From contig NZ_SLWR01000007.1 in NCBI RefSeq assembly GCF_004345665.1, positions 62,001 through 126,000 on the forward strand: a stretch of 64,000 bases of DNA, given 5' to 3'. Under the pieces are notes generated by a model, which made no database searches, had not been told where the DNA came from, and worked only from the letters and a program-made list of their open reading frames with translations. The position numbers were made by a program, and so were the translations under genes. Position 1 is the first letter of the stretch; the number at the start of each line of letters is the position of its first letter. The DNA comes from Kribbella antiqua. Lineage in GTDB: Bacteria > Actinomycetota > Actinomycetes > Propionibacteriales > Kribbellaceae. Positions 8,493 through 16,843 of the stretch are shown here, in pieces.

Positions 8493-9311
8493 TCAAGCCG
8501 GCAGGTGAGCCTGGAGCGTGTAGGTCGCGGGCAGGCGGTGGGGATTGCGGGTCAGGCGCCACTCGCCGGCCTCGTCCACGGTCATCAGACCGGGCAGCGC
8601 GTTCCACGGCGAGCTGTCGTGTTCGGTGAGTGAGTCGAAGACCAGGCCGGCGTTCTGCAGCCCCGTGATGATCTCGCCCAGGCCGTGGTTCCACTCGTGG
8701 GTCGTGTTCGCGGTGAACTCCACGTCGGTCTCGACGTACGTCCCGCCCTCGTTCCAGATGATCCCCTCTTCGGTCTCGAAGTAGGGATGCTTCAGCACCG
8801 GATCCTCCGGCGCCGAGTCGAGCGCCCACAGCATCGGGTGACCCTCGCGCAGGAACAACCGCCCACCCGGCTTCAGCAGGCCGGCGACGGTCCGCGCCCA
8901 GCGCGCGATGTCCGGCAGCCAGCAGATCGCGCCGATTCCCGTATAGACCAAGTCGTACGACGCGCCGAGCACCTCGACAGCGTCGTACGCATCGGCGACA
9001 TGGAAGTCGACCGGCAGCCCGAGCCGATCCGCGAGCGACTGAGCCTGCTCGATCGCCGGCGGCGAGAAGTCGAGACCGCTCATCCGGGCGCCGAGCCGGG
9101 CGAGCGAAACCGTGTCGGTGCCGATATGGCACTGCAGGTGCACACCCCGCAGCCCGGAAATGTCGCCCAGCCTGGGCACATCGAACCGGACCACGCCGCT
9201 GAGGTACTCCGGATCCGCCTCGAACTGCTTCACGTGGTAGTCGGGTGATGCCACGTGAGCCGGCACCCGTTCGTCCCAACTGGCCCGATTCACATCCCGG
9301 TAGTCAATCAC
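8493..9311 (-). CDS. Class I SAM-dependent methyltransferase
   Basis: A 272-aa soluble methyltransferase. GTG at 9311 is chosen because GGGAGGG lies 7 nt upstream; the open frame continues to 9617 but that part is proline/serine-rich noise. The Rossmann core is visible: LRGVHLQCHIGTDTVSLARLG (motif I region, unusually with QCHIGTD rather than the common DxGxGxG), MSGLDFSPPAIEQA (motif II acidic residue), DLVYTGIGAICWLPD and LLKPGGRLFLREGHP. This pattern is typical of small-molecule methyltransferases of the UbiE/COQ5-like superfamily. Substrate unknown; no neighbouring pathway genes suggest one. Confidence 0.88.
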   Translation of the reverse strand: MIDYRDVNRASWDERVPAHVASPDYHVKQFEADPEYLSGVVRFDVPRLGDISGLRGVHLQCHIGTDTVSLARLGARMSGLDFSPPAIEQAQSLADRLGLPVDFHVADAYDAVEVLGASYDLVYTGIGAICWLPDIARWARTVAGLLKPGGRLFLREGHPMLWALDSAPEDPVLKHPYFETEEGIIWNEGGTYVETDVEFTANTTHEWNHGLGEIITGLQNAGLVFDSLTEHDSSPWNALPGLMTVDEAGEWRLTRNPHRLPATYTLQAHLPA

Positions 9312-9391
9312 GGCCCGACCCTCCCATACCGTCCGTTGCCCCCGCCCCCTAATTACCGCCGTCGGAGCAGGTGAAAGTCCAGGGCGTGAAA

Positions 9392-9420
9392 GACCGCCGG
9401 GGAGGAGATCCCCGGCGGTC
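9392..9420 (-). terminator. Strong hairpin downstream of the small membrane protein gene
   Basis: GACCGCCGGGG (9392-9402) and CCCCGGCGGTC (9410-9420) form an 11-bp perfect stem with a 7-nt loop. On the minus strand a T-rich stretch follows, so it fits termination of the gene at 9472-9753. Confidence 0.75.
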
Positions 9421-9471
9421 TTATGGGTTGGGTCCCGGTGCCGTGTCCCGGTGGCGCCGGGAGCAACCTGC

Positions 9472-9753
9472 TCAGGCCGCGTGCCGGCCGTGGTGAGTGA
9501 GGGTGCGCGCCCGGTGGATGGCGTGGATGGTGCCGGGGGTCGACGCGGGCTTGTGGTTGAGGGGCTGGGCCGCGCCGCCGAGGGCGAGCAGGTCCAGCTT
9601 GGTCCGGGCCAGATCACGGTCGTCGGTCACCCAGGAGCCACGTGTGCCGGTCGCGAGACCGGTGGAGTGACGCCTGTTGCTGAGCTCGAGGGCTGCGATC
9701 ACGGCCAGTGCGAGTACTGCGAGAAGAATCAATCCGGTCATGGCAGTAATCAT
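9472..9753 (-). CDS. Small single-pass membrane protein
   Basis: A 93-aa protein starting at ATG 9753. An N-terminal membrane helix (GLILLAVLALAVIAALEL) is followed by a polar tail rich in Arg, His, Thr and Ala. The open frame extends upstream into the divergent gene, so the start is set by the membrane helix; ATG 9741 is an alternative. It is divergent from the GlxA-type regulator gene with 70 bp between and ends before a strong hairpin. No family recognised. Confidence 0.55.
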   Translation of the reverse strand: MITAMTGLILLAVLALAVIAALELSNRRHSTGLATGTRGSWVTDDRDLARTKLDLLALGGAAQPLNHKPASTPGTIHAIHRARTLTHHGRHAA

Positions 9754-9786
9754 GCTACCAACCAGATCCAGCCACCATTGGCAGTA

Positions 9787-9817
9787 TTGACAGAGTTCCA
9801 CAAATTTCTGCCATACT
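9787..9817 (+). promoter_or_regulatory. Sigma-70-type promoter of the GlxA-like gene, predicted leaderless
   Basis: Consensus -35 TTGACA at 9787-9792 and CATACT at 9812-9817, 19 bp apart. The expected transcription start is the A of the ATG at 9824, so the message would lack a leader. An imperfect inverted pair (GGCAGTAT and ATACTGGC) overlaps both elements and may be an operator. Confidence 0.5.
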
Positions 9818-9823
9818 GGCGGA

Positions 9824-10777
9824 ATGCTGGAAAAGATCGCCGTCGTCCTGATGGAGGACGTGGCCCTGTTCGAGTTCGGCGTGCTGGCCGAGGTGTTCGG
9901 CATCGACCGGACCGATGACGGTGTGCCCCCGTTCGACTTCAAAGTGTGCTCGACCCGGCCGGGCGAACCGCTGCAGACCAGCAGCCACTCCCAGGTGGTC
10001 GCGCCGTACGGGCTGGAGGAGCTCGAGGACGCCGACCTGATCGGGATCCCGGCGACCACCTGGCGGCACGAGTACGACGAGCGCATCCTCGAGGCGCTCC
10101 GTCGAGCCGAGGCACGTGGGGCGATCCTGCTGACGGTGTGCTCCGGCGCATTCGTGCTCGGCGCGGCCGGCCTGCTCGACGGGCGGCAGTGCACGACCCA
10201 CTGGCGCTATGTCGACAAGTTCACCACGCAGTTCCCCACCGCGAAGCTGGACCCGGATGTGTTGTTCGTCGACGACGGCAACATCATCACCAGCGCCGGC
10301 ACCGCGGCCGGCATCGACGCCTGCCTGCACCTGGTCCGGCGCGAGCTCGGCAGCGCGGTCGCGACCCGGATCGCCCGCCGGATGGTCGTCCCACCACAGC
10401 GCGACGGCGGTCAGCGCCAGTACGTCGAGGTCCCCGTGCCCGAGTCGACGGGCGAGAGCCTGCAGCCGGTGCTCGACTGGATGGTCGACAATCTGACCAT
10501 CGACCACACGATCCCGGCGCTGGCTCGGCGGGCGCAGATGTCGGAGCGGACGTTCGCCCGGCGGTTCGTCGCCGAGACCGGGACGACGCCGCTGAAATGG
10601 GTTACCACCCAGCGCGTCCTGCGGGCGAGAACCCTGCTGGAGCAGACGCGGATGGGCATCGAGCAGATCGCGTCGGAGTCAGGATTCGGGACGGCTGCGC
10701 TGTTGCGGCACCACTTCCGTAGAGTAGTCGGCGTGCCGCCACAGGATTACCGCCGTACCTTCCGAACCGCAGGCTGA
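9824..10777 (+). CDS. GlxA-family transcriptional regulator (DJ-1/PfpI domain plus AraC HTH)
   Basis: A 317-aa regulator. Residues 1-180 form a DJ-1/PfpI-like class I glutamine amidotransferase fold, with the cysteine nucleophile-elbow sequence LTVCSGAFVLGAAGLL and the THWR element. Residues 215-310 carry a double AraC helix-turn-helix (LARRAQMSERTFARRF and IEQIASESGFGTAALLRHHFRR). Such proteins sense unknown small ligands and control adjacent metabolic or transport genes. No ribosome site is visible, which fits the predicted leaderless promoter. The GNAT gene starts within the stop codon of this gene, so the two are translationally coupled. Confidence 0.9.
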   Translation: MLEKIAVVLMEDVALFEFGVLAEVFGIDRTDDGVPPFDFKVCSTRPGEPLQTSSHSQVVAPYGLEELEDADLIGIPATTWRHEYDERILEALRRAEARGAILLTVCSGAFVLGAAGLLDGRQCTTHWRYVDKFTTQFPTAKLDPDVLFVDDGNIITSAGTAAGIDACLHLVRRELGSAVATRIARRMVVPPQRDGGQRQYVEVPVPESTGESLQPVLDWMVDNLTIDHTIPALARRAQMSERTFARRFVAETGTTPLKWVTTQRVLRARTLLEQTRMGIEQIASESGFGTAALLRHHFRRVVGVPPQDYRRTFRTAG

Positions 10778-11196
10778 TGGTCGAATACCGCAACGCCGTC
10801 GCGGCCGATGCCGACGACGTGATGAAGTTCTGGGCCACCGCCGCTGAGGACGCACACCGTCCACCGGACTCGTCCGACGCCGTACTGCGGCTGATCGCAC
10901 GCGATCCGGACGCCCTGATCGTTGCCGTGGACAACGAAGCCGTCGTCGGCTCGATCATCGTCGGCTGGGACGGCTGGCGCTGCCATCTGTACCGGCTGGC
11001 CGTCGCCCCGACCCACCGTCGCCAAGGCATCGGCCGGCAGCTCATCTCACTGGCTGAAGAGCGATTCACGTCGTACGGCGGAACGCGTGCGGACGCGATG
11101 GTGCTGGACGACAACACTCAGGCCCACGGCGCCTGGCACGCTGCCGGGTACGCGCCACAACCCGAATGGTCTCGCTGGGTGAAGCCTTTGAGCTGA
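10777..11196 (+). CDS. GNAT-family N-acetyltransferase
   Basis: A 139-aa acetyltransferase consisting of one GNAT domain. The acetyl-CoA pyrophosphate-binding motif is RLAVAPTHRRQGIGRQLI (about residues 73-90), followed by the C-terminal NTQAHGAWHAAGY element. Its ATG (10777) overlaps the TGA of the upstream regulator, so it is made with that regulator and is probably functionally linked. Substrate unknown. Confidence 0.9.
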   Translation: MVEYRNAVAADADDVMKFWATAAEDAHRPPDSSDAVLRLIARDPDALIVAVDNEAVVGSIIVGWDGWRCHLYRLAVAPTHRRQGIGRQLISLAEERFTSYGGTRADAMVLDDNTQAHGAWHAAGYAPQPEWSRWVKPLS

Positions 11197-11237
11197 CGGG
11201 ACGAGCCGGGGGGCGACCGAAGCGAACGAACGAGCGT

Positions 11238-11396
11238 GTGCCTCGTCGAGGGGCGTTGGTGCCTTTAGCGGTGGTCCAGTCGTTCGCTGGCAAGGCGGAG
11301 GAGGAGAGCAATGCGGAGCATTGCGCGACGACGACAACGCCGCCAGCGGGCGTCTGGGGCGCCGCTAAAGGTGCCGAACGTTCCTTGACGAGGCAC
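11238..11396. mobile_element. 159-bp palindromic element with 34-bp imperfect terminal inverted repeats (MITE-like)
   Basis: The left arm 11238-11271 (GTGCCTCGTC...CCTTTAGCGG) and right arm 11362-11396 (CCGCTAAAGG...GACGAGGCAC) match at about 28 of 34 positions. The dyad centre at 11316 coincides with a small perfect hairpin (GCAATGC-GGA-GCATTGC), so the whole element folds on itself. No transposase and no clear target duplication were seen. It fills the gap between the GNAT and acyltransferase genes. Confidence 0.65.
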
Positions 11397-11413
11397 TGGT
11401 ATTGGAGCGACTC

Positions 11414-12655
11414 GTGGTAAGGCCTCCCCGGCGGCTCAGTTGGGACGTCGTGCGCGTCCTTGCCGTAGCTGCCGTTGTGTTTCATCACACGACTTTTCAG
11501 GGCCCAGTCCTGCATCCTGAGCTGGGCGAACCGTTGTACAGCTACCCGATGCAGGTCGGCGCCAGCACGCTGCTGGTGATCAGCGCGTACTTCATCTGCG
11601 TCACCATCCGGAAGGGCTCCACCGGGCTGTGGTGGTGGTCCCGGGTTTCCCGGCTGCTGCCGCCGTACGCGGTCGCGGTGTTGTTCACGTTCGCGATCCT
11701 GGTGTTGTTCAGGCCGGCCGAGTGGGGACAGCCGACGACGCGTGATCTGTGGGCGAACCTGTTGCTGACGGCGTCGTTCGACCCCTCGGTGAGCTTGATC
11801 GACGGTTCGTACTGGACGTTGCCGCTGCAACTGATGGCGTTCACGTTCGCGGCGCTGCTCTGGCCGGCGGGCGTTGGCGTAGGCCGGCGGATCAAGGTGT
11901 TGCTCTGGGCAATGATCGTCGTACCGGTGATCCTGCAGTGGAACGACCGGATCCTGCATTCACCGCTCTGGATCCAGATGGCCTGGAACGGCCTCGGGCT
12001 GCATCGGCTGCAACTGTTTGCCATCGGCATCGGAATCTGGCTGTGGGCACAGCGCCGGATCGGCTTGCCGCATCTGGCGTTGCTTCTCGTCGCCACTATG
12101 TATGCGCAATTCGCCCACACCGCGGACCTGCACTCCTCGGTGGGCTTCGGGCTGCTCACCGCAGTCGTCGTCCTGGCGACTCGTGGTCCGGACTGGCTGG
12201 TGTTCACCCCGGTCCGCAGGCAGATCCAGTTCCTGGCCAAGATCTCCTTCGGCGTCTACCTGATGAATCAGGAGGGCGGGTACGTGATCGCCTACTGGCT
12301 GATGAAGCTGGGGGTTGGGCGGCTCGGGCAGATCATGGGCACAGTGGCGGCAGTCGTCGTACTGGCGTGGCTCTTGACCAAGTACGTCGAGCAGCCGGCG
12401 TACAAGTTCTTGACGACCACGGGCGCTCGGTGGCTGGCCAGGATCAGGCGGCCGCTGCGTCGTCGGCGTCGGCGAGAGATACTTGACATCGGATACCCGC
12501 CCGCTAATACTCGATTTCGAGTAATTGAGATCGGGGAGGTGTCGGATGGCCCGGCGGAAGGTGAGCAACCCGCTGGCGTTCGCCGTGCTCGGCAGCCTGG
12601 TCGAGCGGCCGATGCACCCGTACGAGATCTCCACGTTGCTGCGGGCCCGCGGTAA
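11414..12655 (+). CDS. Acyltransferase 3 family membrane protein
   Basis: Integral membrane acyltransferase (OafA/WecH-like family) that O-acylates sugars or other surface molecules. GTG at 11414 follows GGAG; a TTG at 11402 is also in frame. The N-terminal family pattern is present (WDVVRVLAVAAVVFHH, with the conserved histidine pair), followed by about ten membrane helices and the typical late motif FLAKISFGVYLMNQE. The membrane region ends near residue 340 with an Arg-rich tail. The frame then runs 110 bp into the padR-type gene; those last 35-40 residues look like translated promoter sequence rather than family-conserved protein. The stop at 12655 may thus reflect loss of an earlier stop. 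Confidence 0.85.
   Translation: MVRPPRRLSWDVVRVLAVAAVVFHHTTFQGPVLHPELGEPLYSYPMQVGASTLLVISAYFICVTIRKGSTGLWWWSRVSRLLPPYAVAVLFTFAILVLFRPAEWGQPTTRDLWANLLLTASFDPSVSLIDGSYWTLPLQLMAFTFAALLWPAGVGVGRRIKVLLWAMIVVPVILQWNDRILHSPLWIQMAWNGLGLHRLQLFAIGIGIWLWAQRRIGLPHLALLLVATMYAQFAHTADLHSSVGFGLLTAVVVLATRGPDWLVFTPVRRQIQFLAKISFGVYLMNQEGGYVIAYWLMKLGVGRLGQIMGTVAAVVVLAWLLTKYVEQPAYKFLTTTGARWLARIRRPLRRRRRREILDIGYPPANTRFRVIEIGEVSDGPAEGEQPAGVRRARQPGRAADAPVRDLHVAAGPR
12483..12523 (+). promoter_or_regulatory. Promoter and palindromic operator of the PadR/ABC operon
   Basis: A perfect -35 TTGACA (12483-12488) is followed after 16-17 bp by a -10 (TAATAC/AATACT, 12505-12511). A perfect inverted repeat, TACTCGA-TT-TCGAGTA (12508-12523), overlaps the -10 and the expected start point. 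Its position just before padR fits autorepression. Confidence 0.7.
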
Positions 12656-13241
12656 AGACCAGAGCATCAAGCTGAACTACGGCTCGCTCTACTCCGTCGT
12701 CTCGGCACTGGAGAAGAACGGGTTCATCGAGGCGCTGGAGACGATCCGGGAAGGCAACCGGCCGGAGCGGACGGTGTACCAGATCACCAAGAGCGGCCAG
12801 GAGGAGTTCGCCGACTGGTTGACCGAGCTGATCGGGACGCCGGCCCGCGAGTTCCATCCGCTCGAGGCCGGTCTCGCCTACCTCCCTGGCCTGCCGCCCG
12901 ATCGGGTGGCCGAGCTGCTCGAGCAGCGGCTCAAGGCGGTCGACGCGGAGATCGAGGAGATCGTCGCGGCTCATGAGCAGATGGCGTCGATCGACTTCCC
13001 GCGCATCTTCTGGGTCGAGTCGGAGTTCCGGCTGGCGCTGCTGAAGGCCGAGTCGTCGTACGTCCATCAACTCGCCGAGGAGATCCGGAGCGACCGGCTG
13101 GACGGTTCGGCGTTCTGGCGGAAGGCCTGGAAGCTGTACGAGGAGGAAGGGATCGCTCCAGTCGATCAACTCAAGGATCCGGTCAAGTACTTCGGGACGG
13201 AGTTCGCCTGGATGCAGGCGATCCCGCCGGAAGCCAGATAG
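12546..13241 (+). CDS. PadR-family transcriptional regulator
   Basis: A 231-aa PadR regulator of the longer type. The ATG at 12546 is preceded by GGGGAGG. The winged helix occupies residues 1-95 (NPLAFAVLGSLVERPMHPYEI, then LNYGSLYSVVSALEKNGFI and the wing ...RTVYQITKSGQEEF). The C-terminal part (about 100-200) is helical and serves dimerisation (LEQRLKAVDAEIEEIVAAHEQM). The DrrAB-type exporter genes follow on the same strand, and a palindrome overlaps the promoter. It is therefore most likely a ligand-released repressor of its own gene and the exporter. Confidence 0.92.
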   Translation: MARRKVSNPLAFAVLGSLVERPMHPYEISTLLRARGKDQSIKLNYGSLYSVVSALEKNGFIEALETIREGNRPERTVYQITKSGQEEFADWLTELIGTPAREFHPLEAGLAYLPGLPPDRVAELLEQRLKAVDAEIEEIVAAHEQMASIDFPRIFWVESEFRLALLKAESSYVHQLAEEIRSDRLDGSAFWRKAWKLYEEEGIAPVDQLKDPVKYFGTEFAWMQAIPPEAR

Positions 13242-13245
13242 AGAC

Positions 13246-13288
13246 GGCCCTCGACCCCAGGTGCGGCAACACCACGGGGTCAAGGGCC
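13246..13288 (+). terminator. Hairpin between padR-type and ABC genes
   Basis: GGCCCTCGACCCC (13246-13258) pairs with GGGGTCAAGGGCC (13276-13288) with one mismatch. It may terminate or attenuate between the regulator and the exporter genes, lowering or separating exporter expression. Confidence 0.55.
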
Positions 13289-13386
13289 GCAGTTCCTCGA
13301 GTCGGTCCGCAGACCTGGCACCCAAGGCGCACTCATCAGGATAGCCAGCCGCGGATCGGCTCCCATCACCACAAGGGAGTCAGCAC

Positions 13387-14370
13387 ATGGCTACGGATGC
13401 CCTCGAAGCGGTCGACCTGGTCAAGACGTACCCGGCCGGCCGCAAGAAACCACGCCTGCGCGCGCTCGACGGTCTCACCTTCAGCGTTCCGGAGGGCGTC
13501 GTACTGGGTCTGCTCGGCCCGAACGGCGCCGGCAAGTCCACCACCGTCAAGATCCTCACCACCTTGTCCCGCGCCGACTCCGGCACGGCGCGCGTGGTCG
13601 GGTACGACGTCAATCGCTCGCAGGAGCAGGTACGACGCTCGATCGGCTACGTGCCGCAGAAGTCGAGCTCCGATCCACTGGCGACCGGGGTCGAGAACCT
13701 GGTGCTGAGTGGACGGATCTACGGGCTGTCGCGGTCCTTGGCGGTCCGACGTGCTTCCGAGTTGCTCGAGCGGTTTGAGCTGACCGCGGTCGGCGATCGT
13801 CCGGTCAAGACGTACTCCGGCGGGATGCAGCGCAAGCTCGACGTCGCGCTCGGGCTGGTGCATCGGCCGCGCGTACTGTTTCTCGACGAGCCGACGACCG
13901 GGCTCGATCCGGAAGCGCGCGCGGAGCTCTGGAACGAGGTCGGCCGGCTGTCGGGTGACGAAGGCCTGACCGTGTTGCTCACCACGCACTATCTTGAGGA
14001 AGCGGACTGGCTGGCCGATCAGCTGGCGATTGTCGACCATGGCAAGGTCGTTGCCGAAGGCACCCCTGAGGCACTGAAGGCGGAGCTGCGCGGCGACTCC
14101 GTGCACGTCGAGCTGGTCTCTCCGGACACGGATGGTTTGGTGCATCGGCTGCTGTCCGATCTGCCCGGCGTCGGCGAGATTGTTGTCGAGGGCAATGTTT
14201 TGCGGGCGCGTGTCGACCACGGCGCGACCGCGGTTCCCGCCGTACTGGGAGCCCTTGAGGACAAGGCGGTTCCGGTGACGGCGGTGACGGTGTCGCGACC
14301 GTCGCTGGACGATGTGTATTTGCGCTACACCGGCCGATCTTTCCGTTCCGTCGAAGGGGAGGCGGCGTGA
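13387..14370 (+). CDS. ABC exporter ATP-binding protein (DrrA-like, daunorubicin-resistance family)
   Basis: A 327-aa nucleotide-binding subunit of an ABC-2 type exporter. Walker A is GPNGAGKST (about 44-52), the signature is YSGGMQRKL, Walker B is VLFLDEPTTGLD and the switch histidine is in TTHYLEEAD. The C-terminal 90 residues form the DrrA-type accessory domain (GDSVHVELVSPDTDG, then SLDDVYLRYTGRSF). The ATG is preceded by AAGGGAG. Its permease begins inside its last codons (GTGA overlap). The pair probably exports a hydrophobic compound recognised by the upstream PadR repressor; the substrate is unknown. Confidence 0.95.
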   Translation: MATDALEAVDLVKTYPAGRKKPRLRALDGLTFSVPEGVVLGLLGPNGAGKSTTVKILTTLSRADSGTARVVGYDVNRSQEQVRRSIGYVPQKSSSDPLATGVENLVLSGRIYGLSRSLAVRRASELLERFELTAVGDRPVKTYSGGMQRKLDVALGLVHRPRVLFLDEPTTGLDPEARAELWNEVGRLSGDEGLTVLLTTHYLEEADWLADQLAIVDHGKVVAEGTPEALKAELRGDSVHVELVSPDTDGLVHRLLSDLPGVGEIVVEGNVLRARVDHGATAVPAVLGALEDKAVPVTAVTVSRPSLDDVYLRYTGRSFRSVEGEAA

Positions 14371-15131
14371 CTCACACCACCTTGATCACCGGCCGCTGGC
14401 TGCGGGCGCAGTACCGGCAGCCGGCCTTGATCGCCTTCACGTTGGTCCAGCCCGCGATCTGGTTGCTGCTGTTCGGCCAGCTGTTCCGGGGGGTGGTGAA
14501 CATCCCGGGGTTCGGCGACTCGTCGTACATCGCCTTCCTGACGCCGGGCATCGTGATGATGACCGCGCTGATGAACAGCGGCTGGAGCGGTACGACGTTC
14601 ATCGCCGACATGGAGCGCGGCGTGATGGACCGGATGCTCGCGTCGCCGGTCAGTCGCGGCGGGCTGATGGCGGGCCAGCTGATCAGCAACGCGACCACGA
14701 CGGTGATCCAGACCATCCTGGTGTTCGCGATCGGCTTCGCCGCGGGTGCTCGGTACGACGGTGGTGCCGGTGGTTATGCCATCACTGTCTTTGCGGCGAT
14801 GTTGGTCGGTACGGCGTTCGGGTCGCTGTCGAACGCGGTCGCGCTGCTGACTCGGCAGGACGAGGCTCTGATCGGGATCTTCCAGTTCGTCTCGCTGCCG
14901 CTGACGTTCATGTCGTCGATCATGATCGATCCTCGGGTGGCCCCTCACTGGGTCAACGTCGCGGCTCGCTTCAACCCGGTCGACTGGGCCGCTCTCGCCG
15001 CGCGCCAGGCGTTGTCGGCCGCTCCGGACTGGTCGTCGGTGGCCCGTCACGGGTTGTATTTGGTCGCTTTCACGCTGATCGTCGGCTGGCTTTCCACTCG
15101 AGCCTTCCGCACCTACCAGCGCTCGATCTGA
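14367..15131 (+). CDS. ABC-2 type exporter permease (DrrB-like)
   Basis: A 254-aa permease with six membrane helices, the usual DrrB size. It starts at GTG 14367, overlapping the ATPase stop by 4 bp. The cytoplasmic loop after helix 2 has the family pattern MERGVMDRMLASPVSRGGLMAGQ. The late RFNPVDWAALAARQAL segment is the DrrB/ABC2 signature preceding the last helix. It forms the membrane half of the exporter with the preceding ATPase. Confidence 0.94.
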   Translation: MTHTTLITGRWLRAQYRQPALIAFTLVQPAIWLLLFGQLFRGVVNIPGFGDSSYIAFLTPGIVMMTALMNSGWSGTTFIADMERGVMDRMLASPVSRGGLMAGQLISNATTTVIQTILVFAIGFAAGARYDGGAGGYAITVFAAMLVGTAFGSLSNAVALLTRQDEALIGIFQFVSLPLTFMSSIMIDPRVAPHWVNVAARFNPVDWAALAARQALSAAPDWSSVARHGLYLVAFTLIVGWLSTRAFRTYQRSI

Positions 15132-15215
15132 CGGGTCTCTTGCATTCCATAGCCGCCGCCCCCTCGGTCAACAGCTCAGCCACCTCCGGCGTACCGAACT
15201 CTCGCCATCACAACC

Positions 15216-16289
15216 TCAGCCGGCGAGGGCTTTGGTGTACCAGGGTTTGATGACCTCGTCGATGATGGTGAGGCGTTCGTCGAAGGGGAGGAAGGCGGAC
15301 TTCATCGCGTTGATGGCGAACCAGCGGAAGTCGGCCAGGCCGTAGTCGAAGGCCTCGGCGAGCAGGGCGAGTTCGCGGCTCATCGACGTACCGCTCATCA
15401 GGCGGTTGTCGGTGTTGACGGTGACGCGGAAGCGGAGTTTGGCGAGCAGGCCGATCGGGTGTTCGGCAAGCGACGTGGCCGCGCCGGTCTGGAGGTTCGA
15501 GCTCGGGCACATCTCGAGCGGGATCCGGCGGTCCCGGACGTACGCCGCCAGTAGGCCGAGCTCAGCCTTTTCACCAGTTTCGTCGTACGTGATGTCGTCG
15601 ATGATGCGGACGCCGTGGCCAAGCCGGTCCGCGCCGCACCACTGGATCGCCTGCCAGATCGACGGGAGCCCGAACGCTTCGCCGGCGTGGATGGTGAAGT
15701 GGGCGTTCTCGCGCTGCAGGTACTCGAACGCGTCCAGGTGCCGGGTGGGCGGGTAGCCCGCCTCCGCCCCGGCGATGTCGAACCCGACCACCCCGGCGTC
15801 GCGATAGGCGACCGCGAGGCGCGCGATCTCCATCGACCGCGCCTGGTGCCGCATCGCGGTCAGTAGTTGCCGCGCGACGATCGGGCGTTCGGCGTTCGCC
15901 ATCCCGTGCTCGAAGCCGGCGCGCACCGCCTCCACCACCTGCTCCAGGCTGAGCCCCTCGCGCAGGTGCTGCTCGGGCGCGTACCGGATCTCGGCGTACA
16001 CCACCCCGTCCGCGGCCAGATCCTGCACACACTCACTCGCGACTCGGGTGATCGCCTCGGCGTTCTGCATCACCGCCACGGTGTGATCGAACGTCTCCAG
16101 ATACCGCTCGAGCGACCCGGAGTCCGCCGACTCCACGAACCACTGCCCCAGTTCGGCCGAGTCGCTCCGCGGCAACTCGTGCCCGATCTCCCGCGCCAAC
16201 TCCACGATGGTCTCCGGCCGCAAACCACCATCCAGATGGTCATGCAACAAAACCTTCGGCGCCTCGACCAACTGCTCCGGACTGATCAT
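15216..16289 (-). CDS. add: Adenosine deaminase
   Basis: A 357-aa metal-dependent deaminase converting adenosine (and deoxyadenosine) to inosine in purine salvage. The zinc-ligand motif HDHLDG is at residues 16-21 (the common family form is HxHLDG), with further catalytic elements HAGEAFG, RLGHGVR, CPSSNLQTG and the aspartate pair region VNTDN. Length matches bacterial Add. The gene stands alone between the ABC exporter and the DUF385 reductase, with no other purine genes near it. Confidence 0.93.
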   Translation of the reverse strand: MISPEQLVEAPKVLLHDHLDGGLRPETIVELAREIGHELPRSDSAELGQWFVESADSGSLERYLETFDHTVAVMQNAEAITRVASECVQDLAADGVVYAEIRYAPEQHLREGLSLEQVVEAVRAGFEHGMANAERPIVARQLLTAMRHQARSMEIARLAVAYRDAGVVGFDIAGAEAGYPPTRHLDAFEYLQRENAHFTIHAGEAFGLPSIWQAIQWCGADRLGHGVRIIDDITYDETGEKAELGLLAAYVRDRRIPLEMCPSSNLQTGAATSLAEHPIGLLAKLRFRVTVNTDNRLMSGTSMSRELALLAEAFDYGLADFRWFAINAMKSAFLPFDERLTIIDEVIKPWYTKALAG

Positions 16290-16345
16290 CCCGCCATCTT
16301 GTCAGGCCAACCGCACAACCACCCGAACAGCCTGGGAGAGGTACG

Positions 16346-16816
16346 TCAGGCTGCGTGGATTTTGAACACTGGGACGCCGGGGGCTACGTGGAGGAGGACC
16401 TCGAGCGGGGAGTCGGCGCGGACGTCGCCGCCGAAGAAGGTGCCTACTTCCCAGGCCCACTTCTTGAGGTAGAGGCGGAGGATTTCGGGCTTGTCGGCGT
16501 CGGCGAGCTCTTCGGCGCGGAATGTCTCGATCTTGCGGCCGAGCTGGAGCCGTCCCTCGGTGTTCGCTCGCAGGTTGCGGACCCACTGGGTGTGACCGCG
16601 CGGGGCGACCAGGTAGCGCTGGCCGTCGAGGACGAGGAGGTTGACCGGAGTACTGCGCCAGTCGCCGCTCTTCCGGCCCCGGACCGACAGAACGCGGCTG
16701 CCCATCAGGCTGATGCCGAGCTTGGTCAGGCGGGCGACGATCCGGTTGAAGATCCGCATGCTGCCCTCGCCGGCAGTGACCAGGCGCTTCTCGTTGTACT
16801 CCTGCGTGAACTCCAT
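16346..16816 (-). CDS. Nitroreductase/deazaflavin-dependent oxidoreductase family protein (DUF385)
   Basis: A 156-aa split-barrel protein of the deazaflavin (F420)-dependent nitroreductase family found mainly in actinobacteria. Visible features are a basic N-terminal helix (RIFNRIVARLTKLGI), the RGRKSGDWRSTPVNLLVLDGQ strand-turn-strand that contacts the cofactor phosphate, and RYLVAPRGHTQWVRNLRAN. It is transcribed divergently from a TetR regulator across a region with three dyads, so it is very likely that regulator's target. It may reduce or detoxify an electrophilic or aromatic compound sensed by the regulator. Confidence 0.88.
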   Translation of the reverse strand: MEFTQEYNEKRLVTAGEGSMRIFNRIVARLTKLGISLMGSRVLSVRGRKSGDWRSTPVNLLVLDGQRYLVAPRGHTQWVRNLRANTEGRLQLGRKIETFRAEELADADKPEILRLYLKKWAWEVGTFFGGDVRADSPLEVLLHVAPGVPVFKIHAA

Positions 16817-16843
16817 GGCGGGATGCCTTTCTCGACTCTTTGC

